NCBI RefSeq assembly: GCF_019469185.1
Contig: NZ_CP048264.1
Location: forward strand, 558,001-622,000
DNA length: 64,000 bases
Direction: 5' to 3'
Origin: Gilliamella sp. ESL0441
GTDB lineage: Bacteria > Pseudomonadota > Gammaproteobacteria > Enterobacterales > Orbaceae
Positions 40,193 to 51,551 of this stretch are shown in pieces (position 1 is the first letter of the stretch; the number at the start of each line of letters is the position of its first letter). The notes beneath the pieces are model-generated. The model made no database searches, was not told the DNA's origin, and saw only the letters and a program-made list of their open reading frames with translations. The position numbers and the translations under genes were made by a program.

Positions 40193-41893
40193 ATGTTTCA
40201 ATGGCTTTCAAATTGGATTTTAGATGGACTCAAACACTCACCAGAAATATTATTATTTCTCTCATTGAGTTTAGGTTATTTAATTGGTGGGATTCGTATC
40301 GGTAAATTTCAGCTGGGTGGCGTAGCCGGTTCATTGCTTGTCGCTGTAGCACTGAGTGTATTTGGTATAACTGTTGATGCTGGCGTTAAAGCGGTACTTT
40401 TCGCACTATTTATTTATGCTGTTGGGTTTGAAAGTGGCCCCCAGTTTTTCCGATCTTTAGGTATTAAAACATTACGAGAAATCTTTTTAGCACTTTTCAT
40501 TGCGGTTGCAGGTTTTGTGACTGTCGTTGTTTTAGCAAAAATATTCGATTTAGATAAAGGGTTGGCAGCCGGTCTTGCCGCAGGGGGATTGACACAATCC
40601 GCTATTATGGGTACTGCTTCTGATGCGTTAACTCAACTTGGTTTAAGCACAGAAGAGTTAAGTCGCTTACAAGGTAATGTCACCATTGGCTATGCTGTAA
40701 CTTATATCTTTGGTTCCCTTGGTGCCATTATTGTTTGTGTTAATATTTTACCTAAAATTATGGGTAGAGATATCAGCGATGATGCAATTAAGGCGCAGGC
40801 TGAACAACTTCATGGCTCGATGTTATTAGGTGCTAATCAAAATTTTGCTTTATCTGATATTAGTGGCCGTTTGTATCGGGTGACAAATAAGATTAATCAA
40901 AGTGTTTCTGATATTGAAAAAACGGTAAATGGCATTAGCATTGAACGAATAAAACGAGGCAATAAAATTCTTGAAGCGACACCTGAAACATTGATTAAAG
41001 CTAAAGATATTATTTTAGTTGTTGGTCACCGTGATGCCATGATTCAAGCGAATGATCTTTTGGGTACAGAAATTAATTCTGCATCAGGAATGGATGTGGT
41101 GATGAATACTCAAGATGTTGAAATGCGTAATTCTCGTTATGTTGGTGAGAATTTGACTCAGGTCCTTTCATCTGACGAAGTAATCAGTTTAAAACATGGT
41201 ATCTATTTAGTTGCGATTCATCGCGATGGTCAAAGCCTTCCATTAAACAATGATATTGTTTTAAAACTAGGTGATGTGATAACCATTTATGGGGCGGATA
41301 GTGATCTTCGACGTGTTATAGATCGAATTGGTGCACCGATTACCAAAAGCGAAAAAACAGATTGGATATTTCATGGTTTAGGTCTTGTCGTTGGGCTGAT
41401 TATTGGATTAATTGTAATTCGTGTTAGCGATATTCCAATTACCCTAGGCGCAGGTGGCGGTGCATTACTTTCTGGTCTCTTATTTGGTTGGTATCGATCT
41501 TTCCATCAAACCGTAGGCAATATTCCAACTGGCGCTTTGCAACTTTTAAAAGATTTTGGTTTAGCAGGCTTTGTCGCTGTCGTGGGTTTAAGTTCTGGTC
41601 TTCAAGCAATCGATACCATTAAAGAACAAGGTTTATCACTGTTTTTAATCGGGGTTGTGGTTACTCTGTTACCGATGTTACTGGCGATTTATTTTGGTAA
41701 ATATGTGCTTGGTTATAAAAACTCCGCTGTATTTGCCGGAGCTTTAGCGGGTTCACGAAGTGCTAATCCAGCCTTTGGTGAAGTGCTAAATAAAGCAGGC
41801 AATTCAACACCGACTAATTCTTTTGCTATTACCTACGCACTGGCGAATGTATTCCTAACTTTATTAGGTCCATTGGTTGTGGCTTTTGTTTAA
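40193..41893 (+). CDS. aspT: AspT-type aspartate:alanine antiporter
   Basis: 566 residues from ATG 40193, preceded by GAGGA at the right distance. Two AspT/YidE membrane domains (about 10-170 and 395-566) flank two cytoplasmic TrkA-C/RCK-like domains (about 205-370). Typical motifs: SLGYLIGGIRIGKFQLGGVAGSLL, AVGFESGPQFFRSL, GLAAGGLTQSAIMGTASDAL and, repeated in the second half, GLSSGLQAI and AGALAGSRSANPAFGEV. With AspD directly downstream this should exchange external aspartate for internal alanine, an electrogenic antiport by knowledge of the lactobacillus system. Confidence 0.92.
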   Translation: MFQWLSNWILDGLKHSPEILLFLSLSLGYLIGGIRIGKFQLGGVAGSLLVAVALSVFGITVDAGVKAVLFALFIYAVGFESGPQFFRSLGIKTLREIFLALFIAVAGFVTVVVLAKIFDLDKGLAAGLAAGGLTQSAIMGTASDALTQLGLSTEELSRLQGNVTIGYAVTYIFGSLGAIIVCVNILPKIMGRDISDDAIKAQAEQLHGSMLLGANQNFALSDISGRLYRVTNKINQSVSDIEKTVNGISIERIKRGNKILEATPETLIKAKDIILVVGHRDAMIQANDLLGTEINSASGMDVVMNTQDVEMRNSRYVGENLTQVLSSDEVISLKHGIYLVAIHRDGQSLPLNNDIVLKLGDVITIYGADSDLRRVIDRIGAPITKSEKTDWIFHGLGLVVGLIIGLIVIRVSDIPITLGAGGGALLSGLLFGWYRSFHQTVGNIPTGALQLLKDFGLAGFVAVVGLSSGLQAIDTIKEQGLSLFLIGVVVTLLPMLLAIYFGKYVLGYKNSAVFAGALAGSRSANPAFGEVLNKAGNSTPTNSFAITYALANVFLTLLGPLVVAFV

Positions 41894-41916
41894 GCAAAAA
41901 CTCAAATTAAAGGTAA

Positions 41917-43518
<1,602 letters not shown>

Positions 43519-43551
43519 TTGAAGATTTTAATCGTAATCATGCTTTAAATG

Positions 43552-43579
43552 AAAAGCCCTAATTATTCAGGGCTTTTTT
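43552..43579 (+). terminator. Rho-independent terminator of aspT-aspD
   Basis: AAAAGCCCT (43552-43560) pairs with AGGGCTTTT (43569-43577) around an 8-base loop; T's to 43579. Confidence 0.88.
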
Positions 43580-43750
43580 ATTTAATATCGAAGTTTTAAT
43601 AATGAAGGAAACTAAAAATAGCATTAATAGTTAGAACATATGGGGGATTTCATAAAATCAATCAGTTATCAAAGCATTAGAAGATTTGCTTAATACTTTT
43701 TACCCAAAATCTTGGATTGTTTGTTAACCTATTGTCGCTAATTTAAATTA

Positions 43751-44542
43751 TTAATTCTTATTAAACTTATGAACACTACCATCTCCCCATGTGCCAATGT
43801 AATAATGATTATTATGCAAAGCAAGAGCAACTGCACCGGATAACGAAGAAACTAAGGTATTTACCTTTTTAGTCTTTACATCAATCTCACGAACCATATT
43901 TGCACCATTATCAATTACGGCTACCACACTAGGCGAAATAGTGACAATACCAACACCAGGACGAGTAAAACTACTGCCCAACTCAGTTTTATTGCCATTA
44001 GGATCGATAAGAGTCAAACGACCACTATATTGAGAAACCACTAAACTATTATCAGGAAGTTCTGTAACTCCGACTGGAGTGGATAATCCTTTGACAATAA
44101 TTTCTTTTTTACCATTATTTAAATCGAGTGAAACAATTTCACCTGTTGAACGATTGGTAATAAGTAATTTTCCCGATTTAGAAAATGCAATACCTGTTGG
44201 GGTATGGTATCCATCAGAAATTTTTTTAGTTTCGCCGTTAGCCGAAATTTTTAAGATATAATCATCCCCATAAGAAGCGACATAGATATTATCTTGAGCA
44301 TCAATGACAATTCCTGCTGGTGATGAGATATTTGAATAAACGGTTTCTTTTTTTCCATTAGCGTTAATTTTAACGATTGAATCGCTAGACCAATTGGTAA
44401 CATACATTGCGCCTGCGCTGTCAAAAGCAATACCGGTAGGCGCATTAAACGAATTAGCAATGGTTTTTAATTCGGCCATACTCATTCCGCCAAATAACGT
44501 GGAAAATAAAAAAATAATGCTAGATAATAAAAGTTTTTTCAT
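43751..44542 (-). CDS. Secreted NHL/SMP-30-like beta-propeller protein
   Basis: 263 residues. Signal peptide MKKLLLSSIIFLFSTLFGGMSMA, so periplasmic or exported. The mature part is six repeats of about 40 residues with the pattern PTGIAFD-S-G-MYVTN-SSDSIVKIN-NGKKE, the blade pattern of NHL, SMP-30 and virginiamycin-B-lyase-like propellers. No lactonase or lyase activity can be assigned. It lies 60 bases downstream of an MFS gene in the same direction; the pair, with the divergent LysR gene, looks like a small regulated transport/catabolism unit. Confidence 0.75.
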   Translation of the reverse strand: MKKLLLSSIIFLFSTLFGGMSMAELKTIANSFNAPTGIAFDSAGAMYVTNWSSDSIVKINANGKKETVYSNISSPAGIVIDAQDNIYVASYGDDYILKISANGETKKISDGYHTPTGIAFSKSGKLLITNRSTGEIVSLDLNNGKKEIIVKGLSTPVGVTELPDNSLVVSQYSGRLTLIDPNGNKTELGSSFTRPGVGIVTISPSVVAVIDNGANMVREIDVKTKKVNTLVSSLSGAVALALHNNHYYIGTWGDGSVHKFNKN

Positions 44543-44602
44543 GGTAAATGTTTCTCCTTATTACAAAATAAATATCCCATTAATGCTCAACTACAAATAA
44601 TC

Positions 44603-45817
44603 TTAATTTTGATTTTTTTGTTGTTTTTTTAATAATTTGATACCCAATAGTGTTATAGCTATATTGATTATTGTTAGAATAATGCAGGTAAAAATTACGC
44701 CATCCCAGTCAAAGTTTTCATAAAAAATACCTAACAGATACGTACCAATACTTCCTCCAGCTAGACAAGACAAAAGATATAAAGAAGATATCGCTCCTCT
44801 TGAATTAACCGGAACAATTTGATTAAGAAGAGAAATGACTATCGGTTGAAGACCAAACACAAAAAGAAATAAACCAAAAATACCTAATGCGATACAGAGT
44901 AAATTTGTACTGTATCCTATTGTAACTACTGAAACACTTACCAATACGAGGCAGATAATTAATAAATTACCTTTAGTTATAAATTGAGATAATTTGCTTG
45001 TAATTATGCTACCAATTACAGCACTTATTCCTGCAAAATTGAGCCACCCTAATATCGTAGATGAAAGATAAAAAGGAGAGCCTTTTAAATAAATAGTTAA
45101 TAATGAAAATAATCCGAGATATACAAAAAAAAGTAAAAAACCGACAATCAGAAATATAAGCACAGTCTGATTAAATAATAATTTTGCAGCGGTAAGATAG
45201 GTGCTGGTTATACTAGTGTGAAAAGAATTATTATTGGTTTTTTTGATACCGATAGGAATAAAAAGACAGGCACAAACAATGAGTGATGCATACATTAAGA
45301 AGGCTATCTGCCAAGACCAATAATCGGTCATCATTGCGACTATACTACGGCTAAAAATAATACCTACAGTAGAGGCAGAAATCATTATCCCCATTGCTTG
45401 TGGCAACTTTTCGTTAGGTATATTTTTTGCGGAATAGGCGAATAATGCTGCGGGAACGGATGCAGCAAAAAAACCTATCAATGACATAATAACTAAATAA
45501 ATGTTAAAAGACTGGACAAAACTTGCTATACCTAGGCAAACAATAGTCCCAAAACTACCAAAAGCAACCAGTAATCGGGTGGAAACCTTATCTGATAACG
45601 GCCCATAAATAAAAAATGAAATCGCATAACAAAAACAAGATAGGCTAAAAATACTTCGAGCATTCAAAATATCTATATTGAAACTTGTCGAAATTTCCTG
45701 AAAAATGAGTTGGCTGATATAAACTGAACCAACTAAAAGCACAATGAGTACAGCAGAAACAAGAATACTTGTGGTTGATTGTTCTTGTTTTTTTTCCACT
45801 ATGATAGTTGATTTCAT
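44603..45817 (-). CDS. MFS transporter, YnfM-like
   Basis: 404 residues with about twelve membrane segments, short cytoplasmic N-terminus. Motif A appears as GPLSDKVSTRLLVAFG, and the N-half FNIDILNARSIFSLSCFCYAISFFIYGPLSD resembles the YnfM/arabinose-efflux branch of the MFS. Substrate unknown. Upstream gene of the beta-propeller protein; the divergent LysR regulator 800 bases away has the arrangement typical of a transporter-regulator pair, though the long gap weakens that. Confidence 0.8.
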   Translation of the reverse strand: MKSTIIVEKKQEQSTTSILVSAVLIVLLVGSVYISQLIFQEISTSFNIDILNARSIFSLSCFCYAISFFIYGPLSDKVSTRLLVAFGSFGTIVCLGIASFVQSFNIYLVIMSLIGFFAASVPAALFAYSAKNIPNEKLPQAMGIMISASTVGIIFSRSIVAMMTDYWSWQIAFLMYASLIVCACLFIPIGIKKTNNNSFHTSITSTYLTAAKLLFNQTVLIFLIVGFLLFFVYLGLFSLLTIYLKGSPFYLSSTILGWLNFAGISAVIGSIITSKLSQFITKGNLLIICLVLVSVSVVTIGYSTNLLCIALGIFGLFLFVFGLQPIVISLLNQIVPVNSRGAISSLYLLSCLAGGSIGTYLLGIFYENFDWDGVIFTCIILTIINIAITLLGIKLLKKQQKNQN

Positions 45818-46622
45818 AATTCAAATCCTTTTAAAGTTTGAAAAATCATGAGCCGATATTTTTACTTCATAGCGATTCGAAAAAATAGCATCTACGAAGA
45901 TGATGGTTTAGTAATTTATGTTTGAGCGAAACGAATTTAAGGCATTAGCTGAAGCACATAAATTGATTTAATTATTTTTATTCGCTATGACGATTGAAAG
46001 ACTAAATAAAAAAATCTATTTATAAAAATATTTATTTTGTAATATGAAATTTAAATCATCGAAGGTTGGAATACTTGTTATTATCTAAAGAATCGCAAAA
46101 GAGGAGTAATCCATTATAAAAAATTAAAATTCATTCAATTTGGTATATGATGAACATCAAGGTAAAAGATATTCCAGAATTTAATAATTAAATATCTTTC
46201 ATTTTTTTATTCTAACCACATGATAAATCGAGGATAACATATTTGAAATCAGCTAAGTTTTACCCTAAAATCCATGGCAAGTAATACTAACAAGTTGAAT
46301 CTGAATTGGCATTTCTACAGAGTGATTTACTCACGTTAAATTATTTTATCGCTAGATAACATCGCCATTATAAAAGCATATTGACTATTGATAGAAAAAC
46401 TAAATTCATCGCTAGTTTAGAAAAAAGGAATGAAGATTTGCTTTGTATTATTTCAAGTTGTAGAAAAATGAGTTGAGTCAAAATTTATTTGAAATAATTG
46501 TCAGTAATAGATTAATTTATTTAATCTTTGAGAATTAAACTTATCTGCATCATCAAGTAAGAATATTTCAAATAACCTTTTGGAAATTATAGTGATTTAA
46601 ATATAGGGAGGTTTAAGGCGTT
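45818..46622. other. Long gene-poor region between the YnfM-like and LysR genes
   Basis: 805 bases. It holds the promoters of both divergent genes, a 9-base inverted repeat with far-apart arms (TCATAGCGA at 45867-45875 and TCGCTATGA at 45982-45990), and a decayed reading frame at 46243-46476 listed separately. Otherwise AT-rich with no gene. Confidence 0.5.
46243..46476 (+). pseudogene. Decayed small gene of unknown function
   Basis: A GAGGAT ribosome-site-like sequence at 46230-46235 precedes TTG 46243, and one frame then runs 77 codons to TGA 46474-46476. It is interrupted by TAA at 46282, 46288 and 46357. Between the stops the translation looks protein-like: LKSAKFYPKIHGK, QVESELAFLQSDLLTLNYFIAR, HRHYKSILTIDRKTKFIASLEKRNEDLL. 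Family not recognised. A chance open stretch cannot be excluded. Confidence 0.35.
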
Positions 46623-47531
46623 TTGGATATATACAGTAAAAGATTACCCACTATTAAACAGTTGCAGTATTTTATCGCAGTATGTGAGGAACGAAGTTTC
46701 AGAGGAGCTGCTGAAAAGTTAAATATAAGCCAACCACCTTTATCAATTCAAATAAAAGATCTTGAAGAAAAGCTAAAAGTAACCCTTTTTTTGAGAAATC
46801 CGCATAGTGTTGTTTTAACTAAAGAGGGAGAAGAATTTAAATCAAAAGCGACATATATACTAAATGAACTTTGTTTAATTACGCGGTTAATCAAAGCTCA
46901 AGATTTAGAAAAGATCAGACTAGGCATGACTAAAACACTCAGTTTTGATTTTATTCCCTATTTCAAATTATTCTTATCAGATTTTAGCGAAGAAACTGAA
47001 ATTTATAAACATAACTATACTTCTAAAGAACTGTTACAAGAACTACAAAAAGGGAATATCGATTTTGCATTTGTTTCCGACTATCAACTGAGAGATATAA
47101 ATGAAAACTCTCTATTAGTTTATAAAGAACCTATGATTTTAGTATTACCAGCAAGCCATCGTTGTAGTAAGCTTGAACGTGTTGATTTAAATGACGTAAC
47201 AGACTTGCCTCTTTTTTGGTTTAAACAATATCAAAACCCAGTTTTTTATGAACAATGTGAACGTGTTTTTAAAACGTTAACTTCTCCTATTGTTCGCCGT
47301 GCTGAATTAGCAGATAACTTATCTATGTTACTCGATGTATCATTAGGGAAAGGGATGATGCTCTTACCACAATCAATGACTCAAGCGAAAGTTGATGGTG
47401 TTATATATAAAAAGTTAATTAAAAATCAAGATTCGAAATTAAGAATCGATATTTTTCTTATTTGGCGTAAAAATTTAACAAGAAATCTAACAGCTGACGC
47501 AATCATTAACTATTTCAAAAAACCAAAATGA
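46623..47531 (+). CDS. LysR-family transcriptional regulator
   Basis: 302 residues, TTG start with AGGGAGG upstream. N-terminal winged HTH (about 9-68: TIKQLQYFIAVCEERSFRGAAEKLNISQPPLSIQIKDLEEKLKVTLFLRN) and a C-terminal effector-binding domain (90-302). Effector unknown. It is divergent from the YnfM-like MFS and beta-propeller genes, which are its most likely targets. Downstream is a 365-base gap before a convergent MFS gene. Confidence 0.9.
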   Translation: MDIYSKRLPTIKQLQYFIAVCEERSFRGAAEKLNISQPPLSIQIKDLEEKLKVTLFLRNPHSVVLTKEGEEFKSKATYILNELCLITRLIKAQDLEKIRLGMTKTLSFDFIPYFKLFLSDFSEETEIYKHNYTSKELLQELQKGNIDFAFVSDYQLRDINENSLLVYKEPMILVLPASHRCSKLERVDLNDVTDLPLFWFKQYQNPVFYEQCERVFKTLTSPIVRRAELADNLSMLLDVSLGKGMMLLPQSMTQAKVDGVIYKKLIKNQDSKLRIDIFLIWRKNLTRNLTADAIINYFKKPK

Positions 47532-47896
47532 AAGTAAATAATAATTCAGATTTAAAATGAAAAAATATTGACTATTTTATTGGTTAATTATTCTTGCTTT
47601 TCCTTTGATGGAATTAGTTTACTTGTCTGAGGATAATCTACTTAATTGATGGTTTATCATATCGCTAAAAATGTCTCCATGAAAAATATGTTATTACGGT
47701 TTAATAATACGGATTATTTTAGATGGTTATTTCATGTGATAATGAAATTCACGAATAGATTGGCAGGTACATCACCGTGATATTGTTGAAACGAGTAATA
47801 ACTGTTACCGATTTAAATATCGTTCTTAGATGATGTGACTTTTAATCATATTTCACATAACAATACATTTTGATGCTTTTTTATAGCATTACTTCT
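47532..47896. other. Gene-poor region between LysR gene and convergent MFS gene
   Basis: 365 bases. One plus-strand frame is open for roughly 37 codons around 47670-47780 (contains MKNMLLRFNNTDYFRWLF) but lacks a good start context and is probably decayed or random. ATGC-N9-GCAT at about 47872-47888 could be a weak terminator. Nothing else seen. Confidence 0.35.
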
Positions 47897-49099
47897 CTAC
47901 ATCAGATAATTTTTTAGTTTGGCTGCTTTTGAGAAAAGAATAATAGCTAACTGAATAAAAAAACCGATAAAGACAACAAAAATACAACTATACACATCAA
48001 AATTTACGCTTATATATACACCTAGAGCAGCACCTAAAGGTCGTGCTCCAAAAGTAACCGTCATAATCACCGATGATATTTTCGCTATCATATTATTAGG
48101 CGTAACTAGCTGTCTAAGCGATACGGTAGATATAGTCCATATGATAGGTCCAAACCCAAAAAAGAAAAAAGAAATAAAAACCAATTCTTTTATAGGATAA
48201 ATAATAGTTGAAAGCATCAATATTGATGCGATAAAAGCAGATATAGGGCCTAAAATCAGTTGGAAGCCAAAATTTATCCTTGTAGATATAAACTTGTATA
48301 AAACGGATCCTAATAACATTCCTAAACCGATTAGGCTTAAGGACATCCCGACTTCAAAGGAAGTAAAAGAGAGATTATTGATAGTATAGTAAGCAAAAAT
48401 CGATAATAGCAAATTAAATGATAAATTAAAGACAAAAGCCGTTATTGTGATTGGTCTTAAATATTGATTTCTGACTAGAAAAATAAAACCATCACCTAGT
48501 TCTTGAATTATATTTCTGTCTGATTTTTTTTGTACTGATTCTTTAGGTAAACATATTAAAAAAAATGCGCTAATTATCGAGAGTAAAAAAGCGAATATAA
48601 ATGCTAACCCTCCAGAAAAATAGCCGGCAAGAATACCTCCTAAAGCTGGGCCAGCGATAAAAGCCACGCTTTTAGCAATTTCTATTGATCTATTGGCATT
48701 AATCAACTGTTCTTTTATGACAAAAGAAGCGACTAAAGCTGGACTAGCAACACTGTAAATAACAGTACCAATGGCTATAAAAAAACCGAATAATGCAATT
48801 TTATTTATTGAAAGATTCCCTGAAAATGTCAAATAAAATAATATAAATATAGCCACTGCACGAGCTATTTCTACTACTATCATCATTTTCTTTCTAGATA
48901 CTCTATCTGCAAGAATTCCCATTGGAATAGATAGTAATAGAAACGGTAATGTATTTATCATTTGTATCAATGCCGTTTCAGATGCTGAAGCATGTATAGA
49001 TAGCACCGCTATAATTGGAAACACCGCTATTATTATTTGTTCAGAGAATTGCGCACATAAATTGGAATAAGAAATCTTATGAATGAGTAATTTGTCCAT
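47897..49099 (-). CDS. MFS efflux transporter (MFS_3 / EntS-like)
   Basis: 400 residues, about twelve membrane segments. Motif A is GILADRVSRKKMM; the PFLLLSIPMGILADRVSR and IAGPALGGILAGY segments are typical of the MFS_3 group (EntS, macrolide efflux proteins). Probable exporter; substrate unknown. Leftward, between the LysR gene and the repair gene ada-like, with about 200 bases upstream containing no clear feature. Confidence 0.8.
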   Translation of the reverse strand: MDKLLIHKISYSNLCAQFSEQIIIAVFPIIAVLSIHASASETALIQMINTLPFLLLSIPMGILADRVSRKKMMIVVEIARAVAIFILFYLTFSGNLSINKIALFGFFIAIGTVIYSVASPALVASFVIKEQLINANRSIEIAKSVAFIAGPALGGILAGYFSGGLAFIFAFLLSIISAFFLICLPKESVQKKSDRNIIQELGDGFIFLVRNQYLRPITITAFVFNLSFNLLLSIFAYYTINNLSFTSFEVGMSLSLIGLGMLLGSVLYKFISTRINFGFQLILGPISAFIASILMLSTIIYPIKELVFISFFFFGFGPIIWTISTVSLRQLVTPNNMIAKISSVIMTVTFGARPLGAALGVYISVNFDVYSCIFVVFIGFFIQLAIILFSKAAKLKNYLM

Positions 49100-49295
49100 G
49101 TTGTTACTTTCCTAATATTTACACTTTATGTGTATATTTGCATTTTCTCAAACTTACTAACAATCCGAATCTTGCTAAAATATCAAATTATTGTTGTCGA
49201 TAAAGTCTTGATCCAATAACACTTGTTATATAACCACCAAACTTTATATAACCTGTTTTGAATCTTTTCGCTACTGCTTAGAGCACTTACGTTGA

Positions 49296-50147
49296 TTACT
49301 CCTCCCGTTCATGTATTTTAATACCTTCCCAACCGATCATGGCTGCTTTACGGTCACTACCCCAATGATATTGCCCTAATAATCCTGTTGATTTTATCAC
49401 TCTATGACAAGGAATTAAGAAGGCCACCGGGTTATCACCAATAGCAGAGCCAACCGCACGACTAGATTTAGGATTATTTATCTTATTTGCTATGTTGCTA
49501 TAAGTTGATAGTTTTCCCATAGGAATTGATAACAATGCCTGCCACACTTTTAATTGAAAATCAGTACCTTTAATATGCAACTTTATTTTATTGAGTTTTG
49601 ACCAGTCTTGTGTAAATACGAAGATTACATTTTGTTGAATCTGATCAGTGTATTGTCGATATTGTGCATTAGGATATAGCGCTTTCAATGATTGAAATGA
49701 TGATTTTTCATCCTCAACAAAAGCGAGATAACAAATTCCTTTGGTTGTTGATGCAACGATGGTTTCACCAAAAGGGCTTTCAATAAAACTATAATTAATT
49801 GATAAGTTTTCACCGTCATTTTTATATTCTCCTGGCGTCACACCTTCAATATCAATAAACAAGTCATGTAATCGGCTCGTACTCGACAAACCTAACTCAT
49901 AGGTGGTATCCAATAATGAGGCGTTTTCTTCTTTTAGAAGATTTTTAGCGTGAGTGAGACTGATATATCTTAGAAATTGCTTAGGACTAACGCCAGCCCA
50001 ATTAGAAAACATACGTTGGAAATGATAAGGACTTAAATGTACATATTCTGCTGCCTGTTCCAGTGTCGGTTGAGATTTGTAATTTTCACTCAAATATCCG
50101 ATGGCTTTTTTTATTCGATCAAAATCTATCTGTTTCTGTTTATGCAT
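49296..50147 (-). CDS. AraC-type HTH fused to O6-methylguanine-DNA methyltransferase (Ada-like, lacking N-terminal zinc domain)
   Basis: 283 residues. An AraC-type double HTH occupies about 12-108 (LEQAAEYVHLSPYHFQRMFSNWAGVSPKQFLRY). An MGMT domain covers about 125-275, with GTDFQLKVWQALLSIPMGKLSTY and the acceptor motif IPCHRVI (Cys247), then GLLGQYHWGSDRKAAMI. E. coli Ada has in addition an N-terminal Cys-zinc domain that repairs methylphosphotriesters and switches Ada to an activator; that domain is missing, so the signal for the AraC part is unclear. Repairs alkylated guanine by self-methylation. Confidence 0.88.
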   Translation of the reverse strand: MHKQKQIDFDRIKKAIGYLSENYKSQPTLEQAAEYVHLSPYHFQRMFSNWAGVSPKQFLRYISLTHAKNLLKEENASLLDTTYELGLSSTSRLHDLFIDIEGVTPGEYKNDGENLSINYSFIESPFGETIVASTTKGICYLAFVEDEKSSFQSLKALYPNAQYRQYTDQIQQNVIFVFTQDWSKLNKIKLHIKGTDFQLKVWQALLSIPMGKLSTYSNIANKINNPKSSRAVGSAIGDNPVAFLIPCHRVIKSTGLLGQYHWGSDRKAAMIGWEGIKIHEREE

Positions 50148-50939
50148 TATAAATACTCCTTTTTAGCAGGCGAATAAAGCAATGGAAGACATTTCTAATG
50201 TTAGCGGCTTCTTTTTTTGTGCTATTCCACAGGCTAACCAGCAATTATTCCATCTCCACCAATTAATCAATGACTGTGAATCATGATGACTAATCTGTTA
50301 TGTCCATTGGTATTAGTAACAACTCTAATAGCTAAAGTTTTACCAATCTTACAGAAATACCCATAGTAAGTATCGGTGATACCCAATAGTATTATCACTA
50401 AAGTGTGCCATATCTTTTCTTAAAGCCTGTCCTAATAAACACTAAAGAAAAATCAAACTTTATTTATTACATAAAAGTATTTTTCTATTTGATCATTCTA
50501 TAATGAAAAATAAATGTTACGTCTACCTCGATGATAAATCTTGATAATAAACAAGATACCAACGATATAAAAACCGAATCTTGCTATTTAAATCATTCAT
50601 TTTATAAAATAAGTAGCAATTGAATGGCTTATCTTTAATCGTGTCTGTTTTAAGAAACCGCCTACTAATTTTGTTTGTATTTATTTTGCTAGCTTTTATT
50701 GGCTAGCACATACCCTTTTGATGTGGTTGCATAACAGTATATACATTCAACAGTGCAGGTATTATCTATCCCAATATCAATAGGTTGTAGGCATTGACAG
50801 ATTGGTCATTGGTTATTATCTTGCTTAACCGATTATAAGCGCCCGTAATCCTTTCTAAGCATCCTTTATCGATACAAGCACGATGATTTATATTGCAAGT
50901 CGATAAGTGAATTCCTTAGCATAATTAAAGGGATATTAG
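50148..50939. other. 792-base gene-poor region with decayed sequence
   Basis: No intact gene. Minus-strand frames between about 50280 and 50410 are open in short pieces that read like coding debris (for example DTYYGYFCKIGKTLAIRVV and TNTNGHNRLVIMIHSH, the second followed by a stop), but no family is recognised. A perfect 7-base hairpin TGCTAGC/GCTAGCA with 8-base loop lies at 50687-50708. The repair gene promoter must be at the left end. Confidence 0.4.
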
Positions 50940-51479
50940 TCACTTGTTCTTTTTGTCACTAAAAAATGCTAACCAATAGATTGGCCACTTGTTTTTTGAT
51001 AGTAGATTGTTAACAACGTAGGCTATGATGACTAGGGAGATAGAGCCTGAAAGCACGGGAAACAATAAAAAGCTGAAATCATAATTAACCTGACTTGCTG
51101 TTAACAATATAACCAACGGATTCGCACCTGCTGGGGGATGTACACATCTAAAGAATTGCATTGCTGCAATAGCGCAACCCACCGCTAAAGCAGTAACAAA
51201 AACTGAATCACCGAATAATCTCAAAAATATAAGACCAATAAATGCTGATATCAAATGCCCCAAAATTACATTCCTTGGCTGTGCAAGAGGAGACTGAGCA
51301 ACAGCAAATAAAATAACACATGAAGCCCCAAACGGCGCCATAATAAAATAGCTACCAGAATAGATAGTCAGATACTCCAGCGTTAAAATTGCCAAAGTCC
51401 CACCTAAAAATCCTTGAAATAAATCAAGTAATTTAGGTCTGCCAGGTAGTTTTTCACTACCGCCAAAAAAGAATTTTAT
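50940..51479 (-). CDS. HPP-family membrane protein, start codon apparently lost or non-canonical
   Basis: The first standard start in frame is TTG 51395, giving 151 residues beginning inside a membrane helix. The same frame stays open upstream to a stop at 51492-51494, and encodes KFFFGGSEKLPGRPKLLD then LFQGFLGGTLAILTLE, the expected N-terminal helix. AAGGA at 51489-51493 is correctly spaced before an ATA codon at 51477-51479, where an ATG would be expected. HPP motifs follow: FIMAPFGASCVILFAVAQSPLAQPRNVILGH and HPPAGANPL. Four to five membrane segments. Some HPP proteins transport nitrite; role here unknown. Divergent from tetR. Confidence 0.7.
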   Translation of the reverse strand: MKFFFGGSEKLPGRPKLLDLFQGFLGGTLAILTLEYLTIYSGSYFIMAPFGASCVILFAVAQSPLAQPRNVILGHLISAFIGLIFLRLFGDSVFVTALAVGCAIAAMQFFRCVHPPAGANPLVILLTASQVNYDFSFLLFPVLSGSISLVIIAYVVNNLLSKNKWPIYWLAFFSDKKNK

Positions 51480-51522
51480 TAATTGTTTTCCTTATAAGTT
51501 ATAATGTATGAATAGCCAATAT

Positions 51523-51536
51523 GAACAGATCTGTAC
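51523..51536. promoter_or_regulatory. TetR-type operator, copy 1
   Basis: GAACAGATCTGTAC contains the 10-base perfect palindrome ACAGATCTGT (51525-51534). It lies between the HPP gene and the tetR gene and is the mirror image of copy 2 (51552-51565), centre to centre 29 bases. Confidence 0.8.
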
Positions 51537-51551
51537 ACTAATTTGATGATA

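Noticed and set aside
46243..46476. Stop-codon recoding in the small frame
   Set aside because: Three TAA codons in 77 with no recoding element are better explained by decay.
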